Source: Saururus chinensis | Lineage: Eukaryota; Streptophyta; Magnoliopsida; Piperales; Saururaceae | Direction of reading: 5' to 3' | Assembly (NCBI GenBank): GCA_035235625.1 | Contig: CP141141.1 | Span: 40,757,719 to 40,821,718, forward strand | Length of the DNA stretch: 64,000 nucleotides | Shown: positions 35,346-46,595 of the stretch, one piece after another | Layout of the letters: the number at the start of each line of letters is the position of its first letter | How positions within the stretch are numbered: the stretch's first letter is position 1 | Program-made: the position numbers and the translations under genes | The notes under the pieces: model-generated | Told to the model about the DNA's origin: nothing | The model's database searches: none | Seen by the model: only the letters and a program-made list of their open reading frames with translations

Positions 35346-36112
35346 TGTTTTATAATTTAAACACTGTTCATTAGTAAGGCTCATTTTTCTTGACCCCATT
35401 AATTAACAAAATTTGGATGATGAGGTAAGTTCAAGGGAATTTGATGTCAAGCTCTAAGTTGTGTTGGAGCCCACCTACAAAATTTTGACATGAGCAGAAT
35501 TCATCTTATTTAGGGAAGATTTTCAAATGTGGCCAATTACAATGAGCCTAAGACAAGCCTGTCAACCTATGGAGCCAACTGGTTGTTGCCAATTTTGACA
35601 CAGTATTTTATAATTTAAAACTGCTTCTTAGTAAGGCTCATTTTCCTTGAATCCATTAATTATCAAATTTTGGATGATGATTTGATGTCAATATAACGTT
35701 GCTCTAAGTTGTTGGTGGGGCCCGCCTACCAAATTTTGACCTGAGCAGAATTCATGTTATTTACGGAAGATTTTTAAATGTGCAAACTACAATGAGCTCA
35801 AGACAAGCCTGTCAACCTATGGTGCCAAATGGTTGTTGCCAATTTTGACACAGTATTTTATAATTTAAAAATGTTTATTAGTAAGGCTCATTTTTCTTGA
35901 TCCCATTAATTAACAAAATTTAGATGATGAGGTAAGTTCAATGGAATTTGAAATTAATATAATATTCCTCTTAAATTGTTTGGTGGAGCCCACCTACCAA
36001 ATTTTGACCCTAGCAGAATTCGTTTTATTTAGGGAAGAGTTTCAAATGTGCCAACTACAAGACAAGCCTGTCAACGTATGGAGCCAAATGGCTGTTGCCA
36101 AATTTGACCAGT
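35346..36112. repeat. Three tandem ~250-bp units upstream of oxidoreductase B
   Basis: Units begin at about 35346, 35604 and 35852. Each opens with TTTTATAATTTAAA and GTAAGGCTCATTTT and closes with TTGTTGCCAATTTTGAC or a close variant. The homologous place upstream of copy A (30890-31155) has only one unit. The units differ by scattered substitutions and small indels, so the expansion is not the newest event. Confidence 0.85.
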
Positions 36113-36155
36113 ATGCGCTTACATGTAATGAGAAAATATTTTTAATAGGAAAAAA

Positions 36156-36321
36156 GTTTATATGAGCCCAGGCTTATATATATGCCTATGTGAACTCACG
36201 CTCTATGGGCTGTTGAATTTATATCCGATGACTCATAATACTCATGTGCATTTTAAACCTATGAGTATTATATGCCATCGAATGTAAATCTGACGGCACA
36301 TAGAGCCAAGTTCATATAAAC
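36156..36321. mobile_element. Palindromic MITE upstream of oxidoreductase B
   Basis: The left end GTTTATATGAGCCCAGGC and the right end TTCATATAAAC are inverted, and the whole element folds on itself (ATAATACTCAT against ATGAGTATTAT in the middle). About 166 bp. It is absent from the equivalent place upstream of copy A. A relative lies at 42342-42475. Confidence 0.7.
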
Positions 36322-36898
36322 AAGACACTTTTTAATATATCTTAGGATAGTGAAGTGAACCCCAAAAAAGAACGTATAAGAGCTATTAATATATAATATC
36401 GATGACATACATATTAACGTATATGTATTACATCACTAATACTAACGTGTGCTAAGATAAATATATGTCATTGGCTCTCAACAATTCATGACACAGAATT
36501 TAGTATGAGGAACATTAAAAATGTTTACTAGCATTAGGGGCCACATTTTGAGCTCAATTAAGGTGTTGTCTAGGCTTGGCTGGGTTGGTGGGCCATCGCT
36601 GTTGCCCTAACATCAGACCGGATGCCCCCTCCCGGACCGGGGTCGTCGGCCGTGGTTGTGTTGTGCAGTCTGCATATCCGCTCCACGTGGGTCGACTCCA
36701 CCCACCCGATTAGTAACGTTTGGGATTCTCGTAATATCTCCAAACATTTGGCCCATTCTTTGGTCCAAATAAACGAAAACGACAAACATTCCGTCTTCCG
36801 CCACACATACATATCTTGACAGTCCGCAGTGGCCGGAGTTCACTCCCGTTCGTGCGTCCTGTTCCTCTTCTTCTCCGGAAACGTACGTTTCCAAAGTC

Positions 36899-38426
36899 AT
36901 GGCAGCTGCAGACCGTCCGGTCCGGTTCGGCATCCTCGGATGTGCCGAAATCGCGCGGAAGGTCTCGCGGGCCATCTCCCTCGCCCCCAACGCCGCCCTC
37001 GTGGCCGTCGGCAGCCGCTCCGTCGACAAGGCCCGCCAGTTCGTTGCCGCCAACGGCATTCCGGACTCCGTCCGATGCTATGGTAGCTACGAGGCCGTGC
37101 TGGATGACGCCGACGTTGACGCGGTGTACGTGCCACTGCCGACGAGCCTGCACGTACGGTGGGCGGCGCTGGCGGCGGAGAAAGGCAAGCACGTGCTGCT
37201 AGAGAAGCCCGTGGCGCTGAACGCGTCGGAGCTGGACCGGATCCTGGCCGCCTGCGAGGCCAGCCGCGTCCAGTTCATGGACGCCACCATGTGGATGCAC
37301 CATCCCCGCACGGCCGAGATGAAGAATGTCCTTTCCGACCCGAACCGCTTCGGCCCAGTGAAATCGGTAATACATCTATCAATTTTGATGATTTCTCTTT
37401 CATCAAAATTAAAAGAGAAGTCAATTAATCAAGCATATCATGTTCATAGCTCCTCCTAATTTTGCATTGACCGATATGGGTTCTGTTGATTGCTCTTGTT
37501 TGAACCTGTGAATGAGCTTACTTGCGCCAACCACAATCTGGAGTTTTGTCAGTCGTGATTAAAAATACTTTATGGCTTTCTGTTCGCAATATAAATTTGT
37601 TCCACAATACTTTATAGTATTTTGAAAGGATTGAGAAAGATCCTATATTGAGTTGGCACAAGGGAAGATGATACAAAGTAAGGGAAATAAAGAAGAAGGC
37701 AGAGAAGAGAAAGGGAGATAAGAGAGCGCTTTATTTTTTATGCAATCTAATCAGTAGAGAGCGCTGAAGATATTTCCATGACTCTACAAGGATCTTACGT
37801 TTTTATTTTATTGTCCATAGATTCACAGTATTTTTTCATTATTTGGGGGTGCTGATTTTCTGGAGAATAACATCCGGGTAAAGCCTGATCTTGATGCGCT
37901 GGGTGCTCTGGGCGATATGGGGTGGTACTGCATCAGGTCAATTCTGTGGTCTGTAGATTATGAACTACCAAAGACAGCAATTGCTTTGAGATCACCTGTC
38001 TTCAACAAAGCAGGCTTGATCATGGCATGTGGGTCCTCGTTAGTGTGGGGTGATGGCAAGGTAGCAACCTTCCAATGCTCATTTCTGTCCCATTTGACGA
38101 TGGATTTAACTGTTATCGGCACAAAGGGGACCCTCCACTTGAACGACTTTGTGATCCCTGTCAACGAGAAATCTGCCTCATTCTCTGTTGCAACGGATAT
38201 TGGATTCACAGAGTTGGTGACCGGCTGGCAGCCGCTTCCTAGCGAGCATGTGGTCTCAACAGATTTGCCTCAGGAAGCACTCATGGTGAAAGAATTTGCT
38301 AAGCTGGTAAGCACTGGAGCGCTTGATACCAAATGGCTAACCATATCGAGGAAGACACAGCTGGTGCTTGATGCTGTGAAGGCATCTATTGAGAAGGGTT
38401 TTGAGCCCGTTGAGATAGTACCTTGA
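36899..38426 (+). CDS. Gfo/Idh/MocA-family oxidoreductase, copy B, 357 residues
   Basis: Exons 36899-37366 and 37821-38426, same lengths and phase as copy A; the intron is shorter (454 bp against 690) because an internal part around the A positions 32275-32510 is missing. The reading frame is complete. Differences from A are few: Val for Leu in the IARK-SRAI helix, Ser for Ala in LNASELD, Met for Thr in GDMGWYC, Leu for Phe and Asn for Asp at the start of exon 2, plus scattered conservative changes. Rossmann GILGCA and EKP are unchanged, so activity is plausible. AATAAA is at 38570. The upstream region differs strongly from A by the tandem 250-bp units and a MITE, which could alter expression. 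Confidence 0.93.
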
Positions 38427-39370
38427 TTGGGGTAGTGGGGCTTGTTCCAATGTTGATCATGATTATGGACTAGGCTGTGTTGTGTTGTTCAGCTTGCTCT
38501 GTTATTTGCAACAGTTCTCATCATCTCTGATAATGAAGTGGATAACAAAGTTTTATCTTTGTTTCAATTAATAAAAATGTTAGTTTTCTTTATGAAGTCT
38601 TCTAATTACTGTATATTTCTGTATATCTGGATAATTTGGTATAGACAACTTCCTTGAACTGCAAGTGAAAACTGTCCAATGAGTCTGACATAACTGGCTG
38701 GTGCTTCTGAATCACCAGGTTTTCATTCCTGGGGATGATGCTTCCTTCCATGGGGAAGGCTTTTTGAGTGTCAACAGATGATGTCGGTCGTCCAATTTGT
38801 CGAAAATACAGGTTTAATCAGATTAAAGTAATGATGGTATATATAATAATAAAACGCATAACCGAAGTTTCGAGTATTTTATAAGCTGGAAACAGCTTAT
38901 AAAATTGAGTATAGATTTTTTGTACAAGCTGCTTTTATACTGCCTCACATGAGCATCGCCAAAAGGCAACCGTAGACATCATAGATATTCATAATGATAT
39001 GTCATTAAGGTGAAACTTACACATATATGCTATTATCTTTCATAAATATGTTCACTATGAATCCAGCTCAAATCATGGCCATTCCGGTCCACAAGGGATA
39101 TCGGCCGGGAAAGCAGCTGTTCCTAAACAATGAGTCCTAGCTACACGATGCCTTTCTTACAACATGTTAAGTGGTTTATTTTAAATGGAACTTCTAAAAA
39201 GCTGTGGCGCCTCTTGCCATACATCTGGCTTGGTCAGCTCTCCTTAACCACTTTCCGTTTCTGGCTACTACAAAAATGTACTCGGTTGCAGACAAGACAG
39301 CATTAAGCGGGTTTTGAGCAGTAAGTTGATAAGATTTTTTTTTTAAGTTAATAAGGTAAAAAGAAAAAAA
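38427..39370. other. 3' region of copy B with D-intron remnant
   Basis: 38427-38880 matches the 3' regions of A and C. At 38880 the D exon fragment seen behind A is skipped: sequence jumps directly to the D-intron-like part (ATAAGCTGGAAACAGCTTAT) and follows it to about 39250. No gene. Confidence 0.65.
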
Positions 39371-40320
39371 AAACTTAAATCTATATCACCTAGGGTCACT
39401 GGTTCGACTAGAGGTGGGAGTAGGCCGGCCCGGTTCATGGATGAGAGGGCCAAGCCCGGCAAGGCTCATGGCCCGCTCTGCTCCATCTTGGCCGCAGCCC
39501 CGCTGGATGGGCATGCTGACCGGCCCAACCTGAGGCCAGAAAATCCAGGCTTGGCTTACTCCCTCCAATGAAGAATGCTTGTGGGTGGCCCACACGTTTG
39601 CCAGCACTAGGTTTGACCAACTAGTTTTGTTTGAGTCAATTTCACATGGAGAATCAGATGAACTTACCCATTTTTTTAACGGGACCGATCAAACCCATTA
39701 AGGTTAGATAGTTCGGTTTGGGTTATAAAAAATTGGAAGGAGACCCTCCGCCTATGTTACTATTTGAATGATGAAATTGAGAGGAGGGAGAGGGAGAATT
39801 GTGGCCACCAGCTACAAACAATATTTAGCCTTTGGGTTGACAATAGATGACTACGATATCAACTACGAAGTTCATTGAAGTTTAACCGGAAAGGGGAAGG
39901 GAAGGTGGTGAGGGCAGTGGCTCTAGTTTGGGGATTTGGAGGAAGGGTGTTTCAATCGGCTTTGAATATGATTTGTAATTGTGCAACTGGAAGTAAGGGG
40001 TAGGGTGGAGAATGGAAATTGAGGTCTCGACTCTAAGTGGTTGAGAGCATTTCTAATAGGAGATGTAAAATTGAGCCGTTGGAGATGCTTAAATAGTTCA
40101 TCGATATGGCTATGTAATAATTTAATACAAACTCCAACTATAGGTGTTATTGGGAAGGAGATGTACAAAAAAATTAAAAAATAAAAAAAGATAAAAGAGT
40201 GGTGACCTGAGTTGGAAATGGCTCCCCAGTTGGAAATAATGGGGTGCTTTTTTTTTTTGTTTTTTTCTACGAGCAAAAAATATGTCATGCCCCTCCAAGG
40301 AGATTATAAGGTTTTTATAG
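39370..40320. repeat. Dispersed repeat family, copy 1
   Basis: 39670-40130 is clearly homologous to 49683-50155, same orientation (shared stretches include CTCTAGTTTGGGGATTTGGA and AAGGGGTAGGGTGGAGAATG). A GC-rich block at 39413-39560 interrupts a flank that is otherwise similar to 50400-50560. At 40044 a GAGCATTTCTAATAGGAGAT end resembles the widespread GAGCATCTCCAA transposon terminus. Non-coding. Confidence 0.75.
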
Positions 40321-42255
40321 AAATAATCTTACACAAGGAGGTTTATTAGTAAAAGTTTATTTTAAATGTGTTTTTATTTTTACTTGTAAAAAAATAAAAA
40401 TAAAAAAATTTTGAAAAGCCTAGCCTGAGCCTGTTTAGGGCCATCTGTCATGACTCGAGCCCTGAGAAGGGTCCAAAGATCATCCACACCATAGGAGTGC
40501 ACCGAAACTCAAGTTTTGACAAGATAAAGAAATATTTTGTAAGGGATAAATAATTGAAAACATAACTTGAATAACCTTCTTACTAACTTTTATTGAATCA
40601 AAATCTATTGAATTTCACCCAAGGGGCATTCATCTGCAAATACAATTTAACTACTTGATTCTTCATAAGAAAATAATCAAACTAATCCTAATTCTCTGAT
40701 CATCCTTGTGAATGATATCTCTCTATCATCATCCAAATTAACAAATAAACTTGTGCGCAAAAATACACCCAATGGAACGAACATTCCACCCGTTAGTTAA
40801 AAGCTCTATGATCGTGCCTCAAATAGAACATGCATTGTAATCTAGCAATCATCATTCATACAATAACAAGGAATCAATACTCAAATCTCAGCATAATAAA
40901 TCTAATCATGGTCATCATATATGCATCACACTTTAACTTATCATAACTTATCATTTACATTATCATTCATCGTGTCATATGTTTACATAAACACCATATG
41001 CATCACATATCGTACTACACACACAGCCCATTCCCTATAACACATAGAGAATTAGCTATGTGATATGTGAGCTGCGCTGATGCGAGAGCGCCGTGAGTAG
41101 TCACCTACGTGCACTCGGTAAGACCCATGAAACTGGGACAAAACTACCGAAGGCTAGGGTCCACCCTCATCCCTACGTGACACCTGGGTAATCTTATTAT
41201 CTTGATCCTGAAATTGATATACCACTTATGCAATATAATATTCTCACATGCCCATAAAGAGAGAAAAATATATTCTATAAAGTTCAACCCAAGAACAGAA
41301 AAGCTCTTATGATTCACCAATCAGATTGAATAATAAGCACATAAGTTTATAAAACAAGAGTTGAAATATCACCCATATTGTCTATTCAATTCATCAACCT
41401 GTCAGAACGTAAGCATGCACTATATATCCATAATTGGTATGTAACCCAATTTATTACAACCTGCATAGAGTGACACATATACATACACATATATCTATCA
41501 AAACATCAAAATTTACATTTCCCTCTTGAATATAACCTATAGCATCTCATAGTTAAATCACAGCTTCGTAATAGTCAAATAATTGCCCAACATACATCAC
41601 CCAACCTCATCCTATATAAATCACTCTATCAACACAGGAGGACATTCGTCATTTCAGCCTAAACATGTACAAAACAGATTTTGAGTGTGTACTAAATAAT
41701 TTAGAACAGAACCTATATTGGTATTTTAGAATAAAGCATACTTCAAGCAATTTAGTACAAAACATCTATCAAACCATTAATTCAAACTTACTTTAAATCA
41801 CACATTTATCTAGCGTTGGGGCAAGGCTTGTTTTAATCCAAAACATATCCCAATGTTGGAGCAAAGTACATGTTCAATTAAAAGTTGTGCATACAACTGT
41901 CGCTGAAATAATATGTATGTCTAACTCAAATAAAATATCACATGGTGGAGCAGTTCATACCCTTGAATTTTATTTGAATCAAACGTATTCCATATGCTAG
42001 AACAATGCATAAACTTCACTCAATTAATAAAGCAGACATTAGGTAATGCATAGGATAACTCCATTATATATTTCAGACATTTAAGAGGGCCTAGAACCAA
42101 CTTGGCATATAACTCAAGCATTAGGCAGTGCTTGTATATAATTCTAATCATATCATAGATGTAAAAAAAATAGAGTAGTGCATGAGATTAAATTAGGGCA
42201 TATATCACTCATACAGTTCAGAAATTCCAAGCGAGACCTAGCATTAAAAATTTAT

Positions 42256-42257
<2 letters not shown>

Positions 42258-42334
<77 letters not shown>
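42258..42334. repeat. (CA)n(TA)n microsatellite
   Basis: About 31 CA dinucleotides (42258-42319) followed by about 8 TA dinucleotides, directly next to a MITE copy at 42342. Confidence 0.97.
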
Positions 42335-42341
42335 GAGTCAC

Positions 42342-42475
42342 GTTTACATGAGCCTAGGCTCATATACGCTTGCTTGAGCCCAGGCTCTATGGGCCATCGG
42401 ATTTGCATCCGGCGGCCCATAATACTCATGGGCATTTAAACCCAGAGTATTATGGGCAGCTAGATGTAAACCCAT
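42342..42475. mobile_element. Palindromic MITE, second copy
   Basis: Opens GTTTACATGAGCCTAGGCTC and contains CTCTATGGGCC, ATAATACTCATGGGCATTTA and GAGTATTATGGGC, the same plan as 36156-36321. The right end is shorter or lost. Confidence 0.6.
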
Positions 42476-44824
42476 AATCACAAGACAAACGATTCATGCC
42501 ATAAAACAATTCATGTTATACGTGAGGGTCCTCACCTTGGCCTACTCTAATGCCTAACGTCCAAAAACAATTGCTCCTCTCTAAATCTTAACATAAAAAA
42601 TTCAATTCAAACCTCTAATTAGTGGCTGAGAACACAAAGTTTTAAATCGACTAAAGCATAAGAGAGGGGATGTGGTTCTGGGCATTTTTCTTGCCCAATG
42701 ACATGCTGTGAACAATAACTTCGAATTGGGGAAGAAAGAGTTAACCCAAATCAGGGAAAGGAACACTAAAATTCAACCAAAAGCCTAGCTTTCTTGCCTT
42801 CCCTTTGCAGCTCAGCCCTCTCACCGCCCAACTTCACCCTCACGACCGTCGTTGGCCGTCAGACGCCCTTGAATAGTGCTGCCCGTTGGAGCAAGAGAAG
42901 AGGAAGGGTAGAAGGATGGGGCGAGTCACATATAAAAGAGAAGGGAGAGATGGGCTGTGAGGGGAGTGGGGGATGTGAGGAAGAGGGAGCAGTCCACTGG
43001 GAGAGGAGAGCTTCTCCCTCTCCGGCAGTGGCTAGGGCTGAGAAATCTCCTCTCCCCCGACCCTCCCAAAACTTAAAACAGTCCAGGTCTGAGTTGAACT
43101 CATACCCGGACATGGTTCATTGTTTTTTTTTAAACCCAACAGTTTACACCATCATTTTAACAGCCCGCCTAGGGCCAGGGTAGAATTAGAGTCGGGATAT
43201 CAATTTTAGGGCTAGGGTCAGGGCCTCGCATTGGCTCAGCTCGTTTGTAGCCCTACATATAGCTGGTCATGTTTGAACACTTGGTCGACTAACAAGTATT
43301 TGGATTTTTAAGATGTCATCTCCCCTTAAATAGTATTAAAGAGTCTTGTAGAGTATTTTGGGGCTATTTGACAAACTTTAAAGAAATCATGTATGTATAA
43401 CCACTTTGGCTGCTACTCTAGCAGAATGCAAGAAATCTCTTATGCTATATAGGGAGAACTTGGTGAGCTAAATGTATGAGTTGTTAGTATGATGTTTAGT
43501 CTTATAGTTGGTTGCCAGAAATGCATGAAGGCTCACTGAGTTACTAGCTATTATATAAGGAGCCCCATCTGCTAGGGGATGGAGCTCTCTAACACAAGGG
43601 TCAGTTGTCCAGCCTTATGGCCTTGTAGGAAAGAATGACTTTTGTGTGTACTTGATTAAGAAGGAGTATTCCGACGTCCAAGTTGGCTAAGTTGAATATT
43701 TGCATTACAAGGCTGCAACTCCTTTCGGTTAGCTCGCATGGGGAATGTCTCCGCACATTCGCATATCCGCCTTGTGACAAGTTTGTCATTTGGGCTTGTG
43801 GGCTAGACACTTGATTAAATGACATAAGGTCACGACCTTGACGAAGAAAGCTAACTCACTTGACTATTTAACCTTGTGAGTACCATAGGGATAGTCACTT
43901 TTTCAGGTGCCTCCTTGACAAAGTGTTCTTGCCTTAACATTAGACTGGATGCCCCAACCCCAACTTAGCCGAGTCATTGGCCATGGCTATCTAGATCCGC
44001 TCCATATAGGCCCTCTACCCGCCTGAATAGTAACATTCATCATTCTCTTATAGGGTGTTAGTCGTTCTGTATTTTAAATTGATATATTTCTGATTTTTTA
44101 TTTCAAAATGTAGACTAAAATCCTACATTTTAGACGTTTGATTTCAATTCTACATACTAGAATCTTCGGTTTTCAAAATGCATGATAAAATACACGACAT
44201 AATTCAACTTTTATCTAAACACAATATATAAAATATTAATTCTTCAAATCTTAATTAAATAAATAAAAATAAATGATCAGTCCATAATAAGATGATATTA
44301 GCTAGGTATATTTTGTTAGATAATATCTTCAAGAATAGGTCGATATGCACCCAAATAATTCCCTTAGCAATTTAATAACCCCATAACCCTCTAATAAACC
44401 CATAACCTCTTATAAAATTTATAAGTAAAGTAAGGTACTCAGCAAATTATTAGGTGCATATAGAATGGATAGGGATATTCCATAATAAAAGTACCCACAA
44501 AAAGAATTTTAATTTGCCTTCACAAGTAGGTTCTACAATAAATTTAAAATCAAAAGTCATGTGTTAATTTTTATTGTGTACTTTGTGTGAGTTTTTGTTG
44601 TATAATTTTGATGTAAAAATATCATTTTCCAATAAAATGGGTCCACCGTACATATAAACTCATTATCTTCAAACATTCTGCCCTTTCTTTGGTCCTCACC
44701 CTCTCTATAAAAAGAATACGACAAAATTCCGTCCTCCGCTATATTTTGACATTCTGCACTGGCCGGAGCTCACTCCCAATCGTGCGTCCTGTTCCTCTTC
44801 TTCTCCGGAAACGTTTCCAAAGTC
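42476..44824. other. Spacer and upstream region of oxidoreductase C
   Basis: 42780-43130 is a balanced-GC segment with a 129-codon open frame that I do not recognise and do not call as a gene. 43165-43255 is a hAT-like terminal fragment (see the mobile element entry). Homology to the upstream region of copy B starts at about 43931 (CTTAACATTAGACTGGATGC). 44057-44660 is an AT-rich insertion absent from A and B. A TATAAAA stands at 44706 in C only. Confidence 0.5.
43165..43255 (-). mobile_element. hAT-like terminal fragment, inverted copy
   Basis: On the minus strand it reads AGGGCTACAAACGAGCTGAG, GCGAGGCCCTGACCC, GATATCCCGACTCT. This matches 47218-47330 in the opposite orientation (GGGCTGCAAGG, GCGAGGCCCTAGCTC, GATATCCCGGTTCT). 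The terminus resembles hAT ends. Other boundaries are not found. Confidence 0.5.
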
Positions 44825-46595
44825 ATGGCAGCTGCAGACCGGCCGGTCCGGTTCGGCATCCTCGGATGTGCCGAGATCGCGCGAAAGCTCTCGCGGGCCA
44901 TCTCCCTCGCCCCCAACGCCGCCCTCGTGGCCGTCGGCAGCCGCTCCGTCGACAAGGCCCGCCAGTTCGTTGCCGCCAACGGCATTCCGGACTCCGTCCG
45001 ATGCTATGGTAGCTACGAGGCCGTGCTGGATGATGCCGACGTTGACGCGGTGTACGTGCCACTGCCGACGAGCCTGCACGTCCGGTGGGCGGCGCTGGCG
45101 GCGGAGAAAGGCAAGCACGTGCTGCTGGAGAAGCCCGTGGCGCTGAACACGGCGGAGCTGGACCGGATCCTGGCTGCCTGCGAGGCTAGCCACGTCCAGT
45201 TCATGGACGCCACCATGTGGATGCACCATCCCCGCACGGCCAAGATGAGGAATGTCCTTTCCGACCCGAACCGCTTCGGCCCAGTGAAATCGGTAATACA
45301 TCTATATGACTTCTATTTCATCAAAATTAAAAGAGAAGTCAATTAATCAAGCATATCATGTTCATAGCTCCTCCTAATTTAGCATTGACCGATATGGGTT
45401 CTGTTAATTGCTCTTGTTTGAACTTGTGAATGAGCTTACTTGTGCCAACCACAATCCGTAATTTCGTCAGTCGTGATTGAAAATACTTTCTGGCTTTCTG
45501 TTCGCAATATAAATTTGTTCCACAAAATGGGTGCTTGATTAACCCCAAATATTTGAAATGGTGGTAGTTAATCTGTAGAAGTCACTGTTCATACACCCTG
45601 AAGCTTGCACTATTCATGTCACTCTGAAGTATCTACTAGTATTACTGCCAAAAAAAATCTACTAGTATTTTAAGTCGAAGGATTTCTTGAATTTCGACGG
45701 GCTCTATTCAACTATTTATAATGTGATTTGAATTTGGTCCATCTTCTGCACTACAAAAGTGTTTGGGATTTTTGTCTTTTCGTTTTTATACTATTTTGAA
45801 ATGATTGAGAAAGATCCTTTATTGAGTCGACACAAGGGAAGATGGTACAAAGGGAACACTAGAAGAAGCAGAGAAGAGAAAGGGAGATAAGAGAGCGCTT
45901 TATTTTTTACACAATCTAATCAGTAGAGAGCACTGAAGATATTGCCATGACTCTACAAGGACCTTACGTTTTTATTTCATTGTCCTTAGATTCAAAGTAA
46001 TTTTTCATACTATGGGGATTCTGATTTTATGGAGAATGACATACGGGTAAAGCCTGATCTTGATTCGCTGGGTGCTCTGGGCGACACGGGGTGGTACTGC
46101 ATCAGGTCAATTCTGTGGTCTGTAGATTATGAACTACCAAAGACAGCAATTGCTTTGAGATCACCTGTCTTCAACAAAGCAGGCTTGATCATGGCATGTG
46201 GGTCCTCGTTAGTGTGGGGTGATGGCAAGGTAGCAACCTTCCAATGCTCATTTCTGTCCCATTTGATAATGGATTTAACTGTTATTGGCACAAGGGGGAC
46301 CCTCCACTTAAACGACTTTGTGATCCCTTTCAATGAGAAATCTGCCTCATTCTCTGTTGCAACAGATTCTGGATTCACAGAGTTGGTGACCGGCTGGAAG
46401 CCGCTTCCTAACGAGCATGTGGTCTCAACAGATTTACCTCAGGAGGCATTCATGGTGAAAGAATTTGCTAAGCTGGTAAGCTCTGGAGCGCTTGATACCA
46501 AATGGCCAACCATATCGAGGAAGACACAGCTGGTGCTTGATGCTGTGAAGGCATCCATTGAGAAGGGTTTTGAGCCCGTTGAGATAGTACCTTGA
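44825..46595 (+). CDS. Gfo/Idh/MocA-family oxidoreductase, copy C, 357 residues
   Basis: Exons 44825-45292 and 45990-46595, identical lengths and phase to A and B; acceptor CTTAG. The frame is complete. C is the most diverged of the three: His for Arg in EASHVQF, Lys and Arg changes in TAKMRNVL, Thr in LNTAELD, and a changed start of exon 2 (SNFSYYGDSDFMENDIR where A has SIFSFFGGADFLENDIR). The GILGCA turn and EKP motif are intact. Its 5' region has a 600-bp insertion and a TATAAAA at 44706 not found upstream of A or B, and the AATAAA behind A and B reads GATAAA here (about 46740). The gene is therefore likely controlled differently. Confidence 0.93.

Larger units (their letters stand above)
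40440..42540. other. Unassigned AT-rich block, possibly an old LTR
   Basis: No gene. It begins TGTCATGACTCGAGCCC (40448) and contains a CG-rich patch at 41070-41180; both recall Tekay/Del-type gypsy LTRs read on the minus strand. I found no matching end, coding part or target duplication, so this is only a suggestion. Confidence 0.25.

Noticed and set aside
42794-43183. 129-codon open frame as a gene
   Set aside because: There is no recognisable domain and no splice context. The compositional patch may be a leader or captured fragment, but I could not support it.
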